Part shown: positions 35,471 to 47,516 of the stretch, piece by piece
How positions within the stretch are numbered: the stretch's first letter is position 1
How the letters are laid out: every line of letters starts with the position of its first letter
NCBI GenBank assembly: GCA_963565915.1
Contig: OY751491.1
Span: forward strand, 682,001-746,000
DNA: 64,000 nt
Direction of reading: 5' to 3'
Source of the DNA: Entoloma clypeatum
Lineage: Eukaryota; Basidiomycota; Agaricomycetes; Agaricales; Entolomataceae
The notes under the pieces: model-generated
Told to the model about the DNA's origin: nothing
Seen by the model: only the letters and a program-made list of their open reading frames with translations
Database searches by the model: none
Program-made: the position numbers and the translations under genes

Positions 35471-36195
35471 TCATGAGATGCACTCCCTCCTTGATCGTGC
35501 TCTTACCCCTGTACCTCCTGCAATGTACCATAGCTTACCATCCTCAATCATATATTGCAATGCCCGGTGCTTTGCACACATCTGGGTGCGGAGTGGCCAC
35601 GGCCCTTCAACCTCCTCCAGGGCATCGATAACCTGTAGATATAAGGATTCCCCAGCAAAGCGCTTTCTGAGGTCAGTATTTTTTGGTTGGGCTGGGCTGA
35701 CTCCGAAAGCGTCGTTGGTAATCCCCTCCTGGGCCTCCCAATCGGGGCTCACCGTCCAGTCACTTCCATCCTCTGGTGTGTGTGGCGAGTCCTCATACTG
35801 TCGACTTAGACCATCCGCGATGTTTGTCACTCCTGGGATGTGTCTAACATCAGTGATTCTATATGCTAAGATGCCATCCCGCCACCGTGCATGGGCAAGC
35901 GGTAGCTTTTCAGATATCAGTACATCACGGAGGGCTTGGCAGTCCATCTCAATCTCCACCGGAAATCCGTATAGGATGTCTGAAAATTTATCAAAAGAGA
36001 ATTTGAGCGCAGCAAATTCTAGGAGGTAGGGTTTGTACTTCCTTTCCGAACCGGATGTTCGCTTTGATGCAAATGCAATTGGATGTCGACGTGTCACCAT
36101 TTGTCCACCGGGTAAAGTCGTGGTTATCTTCTGGCACAGGATGCCAGCAAACGCATCTACACAACCATCCGTCGTGAGGATAAACGGGGTTCCAT
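35471..36195 (-). pseudogene. Element D RNase H domain
   Basis: TPFILTTDGCVDAFAGILCQ, YLLEFAALKFSFDKFSD, VEIEMDCQALRDVL and HIPGVTNIADGLSR give the D, E, D RNase H pattern. It continues the RT frame that ends at 51130: removing copy C and one TCCAT joins APRFDG to TPFILTTDG. 36191-36195 is the left TSD of copy C. Confidence 0.85.
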
Positions 36196-36597
36196 TGTTA
36201 CAGACTCTACGGTATGAGGACCACGTCATATCTTTTACTTATCGGCCCGACTTGGCGCCCTCTTATGAACTTACTATGTCTAATGTCTACTTTCGCAACC
36301 TTCGATTCCCAGTCTGACTCATTACATTACTTTGTCATCCCCTTTAGTATACTTCGCTCCCACGCTGACTTGCTTTCCGCAGTCAGCTTACTCACTGTAC
36401 ATAGCCTTCCGCAGTCGCCTTACTCATGCGCACTGCCTTCCGCAGTACTGACTCATCCGCTACCGCCTATAGTCAGTACCTATATAAACCTCTTGTACTG
36501 TAGTAGATTCCTTAGATTTAGCAATCACTTTGCTCTTCGCCTTTCCACTTTCCTGCATACTCTGCCCGAACCTTGGAACAGTTTGTTAAGCATAACA
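36196..36597 (+). repeat. Chromovirus 5' LTR, copy C (5' type)
   Basis: 402 bp, preceded by TCCAT (36191-36195), which recurs at 51125-51129 after the last LTR. TATATAA at 36481-36487; predicted mRNA start 36514. TGACTCA sites at 36315 and 36449. The middle site is changed to TGACTTG. Confidence 0.92.
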
Positions 36598-36598
36598 A

Positions 36599-36610
36599 GT
36601 TGCTAAATCT
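36599..36610 (+). promoter_or_regulatory. Self-priming primer-binding site, copy C
   Basis: GTTGCTAAATCT, 1 bp after the LTR, is complementary over 11 bases to AGATTTAGCAA at 36514-36524, itself 33 nt after the start of TATATAA. Same arrangement as copy E. Confidence 0.6.
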
Positions 36611-36657
36611 CGTTAGGTTCGCCCAGAGCGAAGAGAGCAACTACCAGACAAGTCAAG

Positions 36658-38380
36658 ATGTCACGCTTCTTTGAAGACTTTACCAGTAACCCATTCAGCA
36701 CGCCAGAAGCCCGACAGGAGGAGCTAAGTCCTCAAGACAGTATCGATTTTACACTCATCCAGCAGTACATCGAATCAGAGATCCATCGCATCCTACAGCA
36801 GGTGCTTGATGAAGAACTAGACAACGACGAGCATCGCCCCCACGTCGAGATAGCAGAGAGCATCCATCTTGCTCGGCAACACCAGATCGCGCGTTACAAC
36901 GCCCGACAGAACGAACTCAAAAGCTTTCACGTTCAAGAAGGACCTCAGACAGGTTGGATCACAGAGATCAGAGAGTTTATCGGTGTCCAGACAACCGTTA
37001 TCAGAAGATTGATTAGGACGCTCACATCAAGACGTCCCAGAGCCACATCATCACGTCTTACTCAAAGCAGCAGATCTACGCCCACTTCACCACCGAAGAA
37101 CAACAGACCGAGTACAACTGCTGGGCACGAAACGAGAGACTTGACCCCTTCTCGAGACGTCCCAGAGCCACATCATCACGTCTTACTCAAAGCAGCAGAT
37201 CTACGCCCACTTCACCACCGAAGAACAACAGACCGAGTACAACTGCTGGGCACGAAACAAGAGACTTGACCCCTTCTCGAGACCAACAGACGCGCAGGAA
37301 CAGAGATTCCTTAGAGATCTACAGAGGAAATACTCTGAACGTTTTGCCACCGATTCCGCCGACGAGTCCCCTGACGAATTTACTTTTGACTCCGCGCAGT
37401 CAGATATCGAACAGACACCTAGAACAGGGACTCATTTTCAATCCTTACCTGTATCCCGAACCCCATCTTCATCCCAACAACCCGACCCCTCTTCTCCTCC
37501 GCAGACTCTAGACATGGCAGAAGCCCCGGCTGTACAAACAATGGATACATCCAAGATCATCAAGGATCCTGGGATGTTCAAGGACAGATACACCTTTGAT
37601 GAGTGGTGGAAAGCCACCAAACTATACATCAGGTTCCAAAAGAGCCTCACAGACAATCAGAAGATTCTTGTGGTGCTATCCCGCATGATGGAAGGGTCCG
37701 GCAGACACTGGGCCAGTAACAAGTTAGACGCTCTTACCGCTGACAACGAGAACATCACCTGGCTAGGTTTTTCCGATGATATCACCACACGATTCTCCAT
37801 CGCCAACAAGTCGGTCGCTGCCAAAGCGAGACTCGAAGTCCTGAAACAAGAGAAACGCACTGTTGATGAATTCTTGGATGAATTTGAAGAACTCTTGGGA
37901 CTGTCAAACCTTGGCAAAGAAACTGGGAAATACATCCTAGAGAAAAACGTCAACCGCAGAATCTCTGAACAAGTGGCTAGCGATGGCAAGACATACACCA
38001 ATTACGCAAAGGAGATCCGAAACAAGGGACGACAGATGGAAGGACACGCACTGGTCATCTGAGGTGGCGGCGACATGTGCACCGGATCGGGTACCACTTA
38101 TGGTGGTCAGGGCAAGGCCATGGAGATCGACAAAGCAGGAGTAGCCCGTTGCTACAACTGTCAACGCTTCGGTCATCTGGCTAAAGACTGTAGCGCTCCA
38201 AAGAAGAAAGATGGTCGCAAGTGTTTCAACTGTGACCAAGAAGGCCATATCGCGCGCAACTGCCACAAGCTGAAGAAGAACTCTGGAAGGGTTAGGAAGG
38301 TGTCCGAGGAAGATGCCGAGAATGATGAAACCACAATCTTAGAAGCCGACGAGAAGGATTTTCCTGAAGGGTCTGATTAA
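36658..38380 (+). pseudogene. Chromovirus gag with two CCHC zinc knuckles, copy C
   Basis: MSRFFEDFTSNPFS start at 36658. A 125-bp tandem duplication (37031-37155 and 37156-37280) shifts the N-terminal frame relative to copy E. The capsid frame opens at 37514 and is stopped by TGA at 38060-38062. Beyond it, in frame, lie CYNCQRFGHLAKDC and CFNCDQEGHIARNC, the two RNA-binding knuckles missing in copy E. The tail is acidic (EEDAENDETTILEAD). A frame change near 37020 is shared with copy E. Confidence 0.85.
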
Positions 38381-38421
38381 ACGACGCTAAGTCGTGACCC
38401 TTATCTAGTAAACGGACTTGC

Positions 38422-41400
38422 TTGCCTTGTATGACTGCAGACAATAGAACCTATGTCATCCCTGCCAAGCAAGCTGCTGCGTCGACTAAGATTGTGAAGG
38501 GAGATAACCCTCCAAAAAGACGAGAAATCAGGCTGTTAGCTCAGCTCAAAACACGACGAGGACCAAAGGTTATCCGACCTGAGGTTGACAGCGGATGTGA
38601 ACGTACATGTATCCATCCCAGAATAGTACGCGAACAGAACCTCCCCACGTGAGGAATACCACCCATAGCAATTCTAAATGCGGATGGATCACCAAATCGA
38701 CAACAGAAAGTGAGCCAACTTGCCAAAGTCAAACTGGATTTGGGAGCGCATCAGAAAACCATGGAAGCAATGGTACTGGACATTGGGAGAATGGACATGC
38801 TCTTGGGACATGACTGGTTGGTACATCACAACCCCACAATCAATTGGACAACCGGCGCGGTAACATTTAACTGGTGCCCAACAACATGTCGAACCAAACA
38901 CTCGGATTTCAGGATTAACCTTAATGGTCGCAAACACCGGGTTCGCATGGTTGAGGTGCGTGACAAAGATGCACCCAAAAAGTCGGATCAGAAATGGAAG
39001 CCTGGAGACCCTATCTTGGAAGCTGTCACTCCCACACCACCTTCCACAACCAAACGACCCTCATATGTTGAACAATTTGCTCATCTTTTTGAGAAAGAGA
39101 ACTTTGATAAGATCCCAAAGGAGAGGGAATGGGACCATGGTATCGAACTTACACCGGATGCACCAAAGGAACTAGGGGGAAGTACATATCCTATGATGCA
39201 AAAGGAACAAGAGGAATTGGACACATTCATTGATGAGGGTCTAGCAACAGGAAAGATCTGCCCGTCCAAATCCCCTTATGCCTCCCCTTGCTTCTTCATC
39301 AACAAGAAGGATGGCTCCAAATGATTGGTACAAGATTACCGCATGGTCAATAAATTCACGGTCAAAGACAAGTTCCCACTCCCACGAATATCCGATCTCT
39401 TGGACGTACTGAAAGATGCGGTCTACTTCAATAAAATGGACATCATGTGGGGCTATAACAACATCCGGATTAAGGAGGGCGATGAATGGAAAGCCGCCTT
39501 CCTCACCAGTCAAGGATTGTTTGAACCATTGGTCATGTTTTTCGGCCTTTGCAACTCCCTGGGAATGTTCTCTTGGATGATGGCTAGTTTGTTCCGGGAC
39601 CAGATCCGCTGACGTATCTGCGTGATCTACATGGATGACATCGTGGTTATCGGTAAAACCAAGGAAGAACTCGCGCAAAACACCAAAGAAATCCTACAGA
39701 TCCTATCAGACAATGATTTGTTCCTAAAGGAAAAGAAGTGTTTATGGGAAGTAACGAAATGTCCTATATTGGGATATGTGGTTGGTGAGGGACGTGTTGA
39801 GATGGAAACTGAGAAGGTGGATACAATTCGAAACTGGTGAGCACCCACATCAAAAAAGGAAGTTCAGAAGTTCCTTGGATTTGCTAACTTCTATCGACCT
39901 TTCATTGAAGGGTACTCAAATATCGCGAAACCTCTCACCACGCTCACAGGCGGTACAGCATTTACTTGGGGACCAACAGAGCAGCAAGCTTTTGAAGGAC
40001 TCATACGGGCAATTACATCGGCACCAGTCTTGGCATTACCGAAACCAGAGGGACAGTTCAGGGTTGAAACCGATGCATTGGGCTATGCAATTGGAGCAGT
40101 ACTCTCTCAGAAGCAAGACGACAAATGGCACCCCATCGCGTTCTTGTCGCGGACCATGTCCACGGCCGAACAGAATTATGAGATATATGACAAGGAACTC
40201 CTGGCAGTCGTGGAAGCATTAAAAGATTGGAGACACTATCTGCTTGAAGCCAGAGAACGTTTCGAGATCTTGACCGATCACAAGAACCTGGAATATTTCC
40301 GTCGTCCTCAGGACCTAAATCAACGACAGCGACGCTGGAAAATGAAGTTACAAGACTATGACTTTGAATTACAGCATGTGCCCGGCAAGACCAATGCAAA
40401 AGCAGACATCCTGTCACGCTTACCCTGGTATGAAGTGGAACTCGAACCACAGGACAGTGACCAAATGCTCAAGGAGGGACTATTCTTGAAACAGTTGGAA
40501 TCAGAAGATGTGGTACAAATGGAGATGTTCATGGAGGAACAATTCTTTGAAGGGGGTGAAACATCTGATTCCATCAAAATTGGAAACATCACAACCATTG
40601 AAAATCCGTGGATCACACGCATCAAGGGTTCAAACTGCATGGAGACAGAAGTAGCGCAGGGCCTAAAAAAGAATCCTCATTGGTATCAACAGGAGAATGG
40701 GATCACCTATGCAGGAGAACGAGTCTATGTCCCGCCAGATCCACAATTACGACAAGAATTGATGTTTGAGTCACACGATGCACCAGTGGCTGGACATCCA
40801 GGACAGTACCGGACACATGAACTCCTCACTCGCACCTACTGGTGGCCTACCATACTACATGATGTGAAGAAGTATGTGAAGGGTTGCGACACTTGTCAAC
40901 GCAACAAGATCAACCGACAAAAGCGACATGCTCCGCTACATCCCCATGCAGCACCAAGTCACCCATGGGAAGACATAGGAATCGACATCGTGGGACCAAT
41001 ACCAGAATCTGATGGAAAAAACGCAATTCTGGTCATCACGGATAAACACTCAAAGATGCTTCACCTCATTCCGACAACCGTGGAACTATCAGCTGAAGGA
41101 TTAGCCAAGATCTATCGGGATCAGATATGGAAGCTTCATGGGATCCCCAAGAAGATCATCAGCGATAGGGGACCGCAGTTCGCCGCGAAGTTCATGAAGA
41201 TACTCTGCCGCATGTTAGGGATCAAGAGGAACCTGTCCACCGCATACCACCCACAGACTGATGGACAGGCCGAGCGATCGCATCAGGAGACGGAAGCGTT
41301 CTTACGGAACTTTGTCAACCATCTACAGGATGATTGGGCTGAATGGATCGCAATCGCAGAGTTCCAGTACAATGACAAAGAACATCAGGCGATGAAGCAC

Positions 41401-41636
41401 ACCCCATTCTACCTCAACTACGGTTTACATCCATGGAAGGGAGAGCTCGTGTTAGAAGATACCAATCCGGCTGCCAACAACTTCTTGAAAAAACTCAAAC
41501 AAGCACGAGAAGAAGCCAATGCTGTGCTGAAACAAGCACAGGATCAGATGAAGAAGACAGTTGACACACGGCGAAGTCCGTCTCGGGACTACCGCATCGG
41601 AGACAAGGTGTGGCTGGAAGGGACTAACATCAGGAC
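38422..41636 (+). pseudogene. Chromovirus pol up to integrase, copy C
   Basis: Retropepsin-like VDSGCERTCIHP; RT with ICPSKSPYASPCF and YMDD at about 39628; RNase H; integrase with HH-CC site ([18 protein letters not shown]), [40 protein letters not shown] stops at 38650, 39322, 39610 and 39838, each one C-to-T change from CGA. The frame from 40030 to 41636 (RNase H and integrase) is open and would be catalytically complete. It is cut at 41636 by element B, and the C-terminus resumes at 47811. Confidence 0.9.
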
Positions 41637-41921
41637 TGTTGGGGCGACGCTAAGTCAAACGACGTCGCGAGCCCAAACTTAGGAACGAAGTGGAAAGATG
41701 GTAAGAGAACTGTATTGCCAAGAGACCCAGCGGAAATCTCAAGAGAACAAGCTATCGAATACAAGTGAAAGTACCCTATATATGTAAATTCCATGAGGCT
41801 GCGTTGTGGCAGCATCATGCTGCGTGATAATGATAAGATGTCCTCATGTATGATATGATGTAGATAAGATAAGATCGAGATAAGATAAGATAAAGTGAAA
41901 AGTGAGAATACGATCATAACA
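41637..41921 (-). repeat. Element B 3' LTR
   Basis: 285 bp, TGTTATGATCGT to CGCCCCAACA on the minus strand, flanked by TSD AGGAC (41632-41636; partner 47806-47810). The polypurine tract AGAAAGGGGGTAA lies just inside (41922-41935). The U3 holds a cluster of GATAAG motifs (41833, 41863, 41868, 41879, 41884). Confidence 0.92.
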
Positions 41922-41939
41922 TTACCCCCTTTCTAGATC

Positions 41940-43334
41940 TCGACTTCCAGGCGAGATATGATGTCGTCCGGGGTGTCCGTGAAATTCTCATATGGTTTAA
42001 ATTCCAATCCTTCAAAGATGTTTGCGCGTAAGCGCCGGGGTGCATTCAGGTTTAATTTAAAGAAGTCCTCCACCGCTTCCTTGTTCTAGGTGATCCTCAG
42101 GTTCCCGCATGTTGTGGTCCTGAGTCAGACCCTTCCATTGCACTAAATATTCCAGCTTCCCTCTCTTCAACCTTGAGTCAATAACTTTAGCGACATCGTA
42201 CTCCTCTTCGCCATTGATAACTATCAGGTTTGGTGCCTGCACCCTTTGTGATATAAATAGTGGTTCTTTAAATAATCAGACACGTGATACATTGATGACC
42301 AGGTGGATTTTCCAAGTTTTTGGTAATTTAAGTTCTACAGCGTGTGACGAAATGATTTGGGTTATGGTATAGGGTCTGATCCATCGTTTGGCAAGTTTCT
42401 TTAAGGGTCGGTTCAACTCCAGACCCTCAGCCGACAACCAAACTTTGTCGCCAATTTTGTAAACTGGTGCATTACCCCGTTTCAGGTTCACATACTGTTC
42501 CATCTCTTCTCGTGCTTTTACTAGTGCTGCTTCTGCCTCCTCATGAATCTTCTTCATTTGCTCTGCGAATTCTTTTGCCGGTTCTGACTTTTCTGCCCTC
42601 CAAGGTTCTATGCCCATTCTAGGGTTAAACCCATAATTTACATAGAACAGTGAAAACTGAGTTGCCGTGTGAATTTTATTATTGTAGGCGAATTCTGCGG
42701 TTGCCATCCATTCGGGCCAATCTGTTTGCTGATGGGAAATAAATGATCTTAGATATTGCTCCAACTCCTGGTTGATGCGTTCTGTTTGTCTGTCTGTTTG
42801 TGGATGATACGCCGTTAATAATTTAGTTGTGATCCCCAATATTTTATTTAGTTCCTTCATAAATATTGCCGCAAATTGTGGTCCTCGGTCTGACATTAAC
42901 GATTCCAGCAGTCCATGAAGTTTCCAGACTTCGTCCCGATATAGTTTAGCTAATCCTTCTGCTGAGACTTCATCGCGTGTTTTGATAAAGTGTGATTGCT
43001 TTGTCGATCTGCAAGCCACAACTAATACTGCGTTGTACCCCTGAGCTTCTGGAAGTCCTACAATAAAATCTGCTGTTACATGTTTCCATGGTCCTGCATG
43101 TTCTGTGTTTGCTTTTAATTTACCGGCTAGCGGTTGAGGCACATTTTTTGATCGTTGACATCTGTCGCAGCCCTCGACGTATGCTTTGACCATGTTTGTA
43201 ATACTAGGCCACCAATAATTACGTGTAACCAATTCCAGGGTCTTCCACTGCCCTGGGTGTCCTGCAACTGGGTTGTTGTGGTGTAATTTAATTATTTCCT
43301 CCCTGAGTGCCTGACTTTTCGGAACATAAACTTT
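41940..43334 (-). pseudogene. Element B integrase with C-terminal chromodomain
   Basis: HH-CC site (AGHPGQWKTL, GCDRCQRSK), [24 protein letters not shown] and YHPQTDRQTE give the D,D,E integrase. The chromodomain (EEEYDVAKVIDS, YLVQWKGL) begins near 42242. Its frame is broken near 42086, after which DFFKLNLNAPRRLRANIFEG continues in another frame. Further frame breaks near 42276. The usual Trp of the chromodomain is Met. A second chromovirus family, distinct from copies A-G. Confidence 0.82.
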
Positions 43335-44757
43335 GCCTCAATGTAACCAGAGTCCCTGCTCTTTGTGCCATTCATCTGCGCGCAATGTTTTGGTATTTGT
43401 CTTTTTTAACTCTTCCACTGCTTTCAACACTTGTTCATCAAACTCCTTGGCATCCCTGATGTGTTTTAATAGTTTACTTTCTTGTCCATCAATAAGTATG
43501 TGACCTCGATCCATTGCTCGCAAGTGGAAGTATTCGGGTTTTAATAATGTTACGTCTTCGTTGTCATTTTCCACCCCCTTTCTATGATCAACCCTTCTCA
43601 AAAGAGCATCCACCTTTCCCATTGAGGTGCCAGCCTTGTGTATTAATTTGAAATTGAAACGTGTTAGATGCAACGCCCAGCGTGCTTGTCGGCGATTAAG
43701 CTTTCGTCCCTTCATGAAGTACTCGAGGTTTTTATGATCGGTCCAGATCTCGACCTCATGTTTGGCTCCTTCAAGGTGGTGTCTCCATGCTTCCAGCGCT
43801 CTAATTATGCCCAGCATTTCTTTATCGTGTACATCATAATTTTGTTCCACGTCGTTCAATCCTTTAGATAGAAAGGCACATGGCCTCCATTTCTCATCCT
43901 CACATTCCATAGATAGAATTGCTCCTGTAGCAAAGTCCGATGCGTCTGATTCTACTCTCAACTTCCAATCCGGATCGGGACATACTAATATAGGTGCTTT
44001 CGTAAATAATTTTTTTAGCATATCAAACGCTTTCTCCTGTTCCTCTTTCCAATTCCAGATTGTTTCTTTCCTTGTTAATTTATGTAATGGCCCTGCCACT
44101 TTAGAGAAGTCTTTGACAAATCTTTGATAGAAATTGGCCAATCCTAGGAACGACTGGACTTCTTTGACTTTCGTTGGTTTCGGCCATTGTTTGATGGCAT
44201 CTACTTTTGAAGGATCCATTCGAATTCCGTCTTTCCCAATAATTAACCCTAAGAACTCTATTTCGTCTCTGTCAAAGAAACATTTCCCCGGTTTTAAGAA
44301 TAAGTTGTTTTCCCGTAATCTTTTTAGAATTTCCTCCACGATTTCACTGTGTCCTTTTTCTCCTTCAGTTCCTACCAATATATCGTCAATATAGATGACT
44401 ACGTCTCCTTGATCAATCAAGTCTCTAAATATGTCGTTCATCATGGTTTGAAACGTGCCTGGGGAATTATTTAATCCGAAGAACATAACTGTTGGTTCGA
44501 AGGCTCCATCTGGGGTTGTAAATGCCGCTTTCCACTCGTCTCCTTCTTTGATGCGTACATTGTTATACCCCCATCTGAGGTCCATTTTGGTAAACTTTTT
44601 CTTTCCCTTTAATTTATCGATCAACTCCGGAATCAACGGAAGTGGATAATTGTTGCGAACGGTCCAGCTGTTAATATGTTGGTAATCCTGTACCATTCGT
44701 TTCTTTCCGTCTTTTTTGGGTATAAAGAATACTAGCAAAGTTTGTGGTGACTTGGTA
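43335..44757 (-). pseudogene. Element B reverse transcriptase and RNase H
   Basis: Open from 44757 to a TGA at 43335-43337 (LWLH*GKVYVP). RT motifs: [42 protein letters not shown]. RNase [43 protein letters not shown]. Its upstream boundary is another TGA (44758-44760, GYI*PTKSP), where related elements have Arg. Both stops are CGA-to-TGA type changes. Confidence 0.88.
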
Positions 44758-44759
44758 GG

Positions 44760-45815
44760 TCAAATATATCCTTTGCATAATTGATCATTTACAAATTCGG
44801 ATACTTCTTTCCTTTCATCTGGTGACAGGGGATAGACTTTGGCCTTTTTTGGTACGAAATCCGGTTTTAAGTCTATAGCGTGATCCCATGGTTTCCTGAC
44901 TGGTAATCTCCCCGATGCTTTCTTTTCAAAGACTGATAGATATTTGTGATATTTCTGGGGGACAACCTGTTCCGCCGGTACTTCATCTGAGGGTTCTCCC
45001 TTGGCTGCCCTGAGCATGTGGATTACTTCCTCCTGCACTTCTTCCTCATTTCCTTCTACTACTTCTTCCATCCTTCCACCCCATCTGGTCCTTGCAGTTT
45101 TATTTAAGTAACGTGTTCGACACATGCCACATTCTTCTGGACATCTTGATAATTTAATTTCTGCTTTTTCCCAATCGATTTCTGGATTATGACATTTCAG
45201 CCAAGTATGTCCAACGATAATTTTAGCTTTTCCTAGGTTGCATGCTTCAAACACTGCTATCTCCACGTGTCCTTTATACCGCATAGCCATGACTGCTTCG
45301 TGCGTGATCGAACCTCCTTGGTTAAGCGTGCCATCAACGTTGTAGGCCCGAATGGGGAAAGGTAGTTCCCTTAATTTAATGTTGTTCCTTTGGGCGAAGT
45401 CCAAATCTATGAACATCCCTGTCGCCCCTGAGTCTAATAATGCTTCAACATCAAATGTGCGTTTGTCCTGCAACGTTTCCAGCGTGATTTTCATCATAAG
45501 CTCTTTTTCCACAGAAGCGGATCGAATAAAAGATGGTTCCCCCATAGAGTCCGTTTGCCTAGTTAAGTTATCTGATTCATCGCAACAGGGAATTAAGCAT
45601 TCATCCATAGGGGACAAACCAAGCCTTGTTGCCGAGGGCTCCCCAATGATATAGTTTACAAGTGTATCTAAGTCCGATTCATCTGTGCTATTTTTTTGGG
45701 TTTTTACCTTTTTGGGTTTGTCCAATAGTATTTTATTGTATGTAACTGCTGTGTCTGTAAGCTTTTGAAACCAAGAATTTACAGTGTCTTTATGTATGTA
45801 AGAGTCTATAGGCAA
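44760..45815 (-). CDS. Element B retropepsin and RT N-terminal region
   Basis: 351 codons. LLDSGATGMFIDLDFA is the aspartic protease active-site loop, and IIVGHTWLKCHNPEIDW is the usual downstream strand. The end (PDFVPKKAKVYPLSPDE, NDQLCKGYI) is the start of RT. It lies 36 bp after the gag stop and in a different frame, so pol would need a frameshift or reinitiation. The TGA at its end detaches it from RT. Confidence 0.82.
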   Translation of the reverse strand: MPIDSYIHKDTVNSWFQKLTDTAVTYNKILLDKPKKVKTQKNSTDESDLDTLVNYIIGEPSATRLGLSPMDECLIPCCDESDNLTRQTDSMGEPSFIRSASVEKELMMKITLETLQDKRTFDVEALLDSGATGMFIDLDFAQRNNIKLRELPFPIRAYNVDGTLNQGGSITHEAVMAMRYKGHVEIAVFEACNLGKAKIIVGHTWLKCHNPEIDWEKAEIKLSRCPEECGMCRTRYLNKTARTRWGGRMEEVVEGNEEEVQEEVIHMLRAAKGEPSDEVPAEQVVPQKYHKYLSVFEKKASGRLPVRKPWDHAIDLKPDFVPKKAKVYPLSPDERKEVSEFVNDQLCKGYI

Positions 45816-45850
45816 TTGTTCATATCGATTTGTCAGAGCCAGCGGGGGAA

Positions 45851-46939
45851 TTACTGGTTGACGTTTACAAAATCCTGCTGCGCTACAGCCTGTCTGTTGT
45901 TCTGAGCCGGTTGGCCCTGCTGTCCATTATTAGCTTGGCGCGCTTGTCGCCTCGCGTTGATTTGTCTCAAAATTTCCTCCTCCTCTTGTTCGTCAATCTG
46001 TTTGATCATTGCTGCTTGTACCCTGCGCTGTGGCCGTCTGCAATCTCGGGCAAAATGCCCCTGTCCGCCGCAGTTATAACAATTACCAGGAGCGCGTCTC
46101 TGGTTCCTATCGATGTCCATTGCATTTGGATCCCGTCGTGGTTGCTGCTGTTGTTGTTGTTGACCGTTTTGTTGTTGAGGACGGTACCCCCCATTCTGTT
46201 GTTGCCCAAAGGGCCTCTGTTGCTGCTGTTGTCCATATGGGGGCCGATTGCCCCATGTGTTACGTTGTTGTCCAAAGTTATTGCCAGTCCTCATGCCTGG
46301 TCTTGCTGCGAAGGTCTCTTCCACTCTGCCGATTGCCAAAATTTCTTCACAGGTGCCCTGCACCGTGGACTTTCTCCTCCCTTGCTGGAAGAGTTGTTGC
46401 ATGATAGATTCCTTGGTGTTCCTTTCCAAAAGGGTTACACCGTGCCTTTCCTCAATCTTGCCCTTGATCACCAGGGTCCCGAATTGCATAATCCAATCAT
46501 CGTTCTTCATTGAACCTTGCTTAAAGCTCTCGATTTTGGATCGGGCCCATTCAATCTCAGTGGTGGGACGAAACCTCGTTGTGATTTCACTGACTAGCTC
46601 TCGGTACATTGGCCAATCTTCTGATTCCATCCATTGGTTCAAACAGGTTTCCCTGTAAACTCCTGCCGTGGGACCGTCCAATCGCGACCACACTGCAATG
46701 CACACTTCTTCCTCCCCATTGAATAGCTCTCGGTTGACCCTGAGCCATGCGAGCATCTTAGTCCACCATACTGTGAACATTGCTTTGTATTTGCCAGGAT
46801 CCGCGGTGACTTCTAATTTCCTTCCACGATTGTTGTTTTGTGGGGGGGGGTGATTGAACAGTGGTATCGGAGGTAAGAGTGATGGTGCGTGGTGTTGTTC
46901 AAATTCTTCATCGAATTGGGCATTGGTGCCTTCAGCCAT
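45851..46939 (-). CDS. Element B Gag
   Basis: 362 aa, open. N-terminal and capsid part (WWTKMLAWLRVNRELF, WMESEDWPMYRELVSEI), a Gln/Asn/Pro-rich linker (repeated QQQQQ), then CYNCGGQGHFARDC and a basic/acidic tail. ATG at 46939 is the first in frame. Intact in this copy. Confidence 0.88.
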   Translation of the reverse strand: MAEGTNAQFDEEFEQHHAPSLLPPIPLFNHPPPQNNNRGRKLEVTADPGKYKAMFTVWWTKMLAWLRVNRELFNGEEEVCIAVWSRLDGPTAGVYRETCLNQWMESEDWPMYRELVSEITTRFRPTTEIEWARSKIESFKQGSMKNDDWIMQFGTLVIKGKIEERHGVTLLERNTKESIMQQLFQQGRRKSTVQGTCEEILAIGRVEETFAARPGMRTGNNFGQQRNTWGNRPPYGQQQQQRPFGQQQNGGYRPQQQNGQQQQQQQPRRDPNAMDIDRNQRRAPGNCYNCGGQGHFARDCRRPQRRVQAAMIKQIDEQEEEEILRQINARRQARQANNGQQGQPAQNNRQAVAQQDFVNVNQ

Positions 46940-47516
46940 GATGGTGTGATGAGGGGGAGTGGTTGATTTTTGAACAGTAGTACCTTGCGTCAGGCGCGCG
47001 ACCCTGTTCTAACGCTTAGACGAGAAAAAATCTAAAAGGAAAAAACCCAAAGAGTGATCTGTTTACCCAGGTAGCCGATTTACCCGAGCAAAGGAAGATC
47101 TAGGAAAAATAAAGTCCACGTGGTCAGATCCCCTACGTGCGCTGGACTGGTCGATATCCTGAAATAGGGTCGGGGGTTGGAACACCTTTTGCGATCTAGA
47201 TGTGTACGGTCTGCTCTCTCCAACCGTCACACATGCCAGCAGCTTTCCTGAAGGTTAGTTGTGTCGGCCTTTGGTCACCTCGACACGGGACGGGCTCAAC
47301 GTTTCCCTATGTGTCTCAAACGGCAACGCTAGATATAGTGGGTGCACCAAGCGTTTCTCTTCTTATCCCTGAAGTCTGGGAGATCCCCCTTAATGCTAGG
47401 GTCCGCGTGTAATAACGAAGTGCGACTTTTAACGCAAAAGTGCGAAACGGCGGGGATAGTGATGATGGAGTGGGAAGTGTGTGTTTGGGCGGGCGAGTAG
47501 AAAGAGCTTGTTCTTC
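46940..47516 (-). promoter_or_regulatory. Element B leader and self-priming site
   Basis: Untranslated leader between 5' LTR and gag. AGAACAAGCT at 47514-47505 (minus), 2 bp inside the LTR, is complementary over 10 bases to AGCTTGTTCT at 47633-47624 in the LTR. That start lies 33 nt from the TATATAAG at 47666-47659, the same spacing as in the other family. No tRNA-like TGG site. Confidence 0.55.

Noticed and set aside
38060..39840. RIP as the cause of the stops
   Set aside because: Changes fall at CpG (CGA to TGA), not mainly CpA, and the lineage is basidiomycete.
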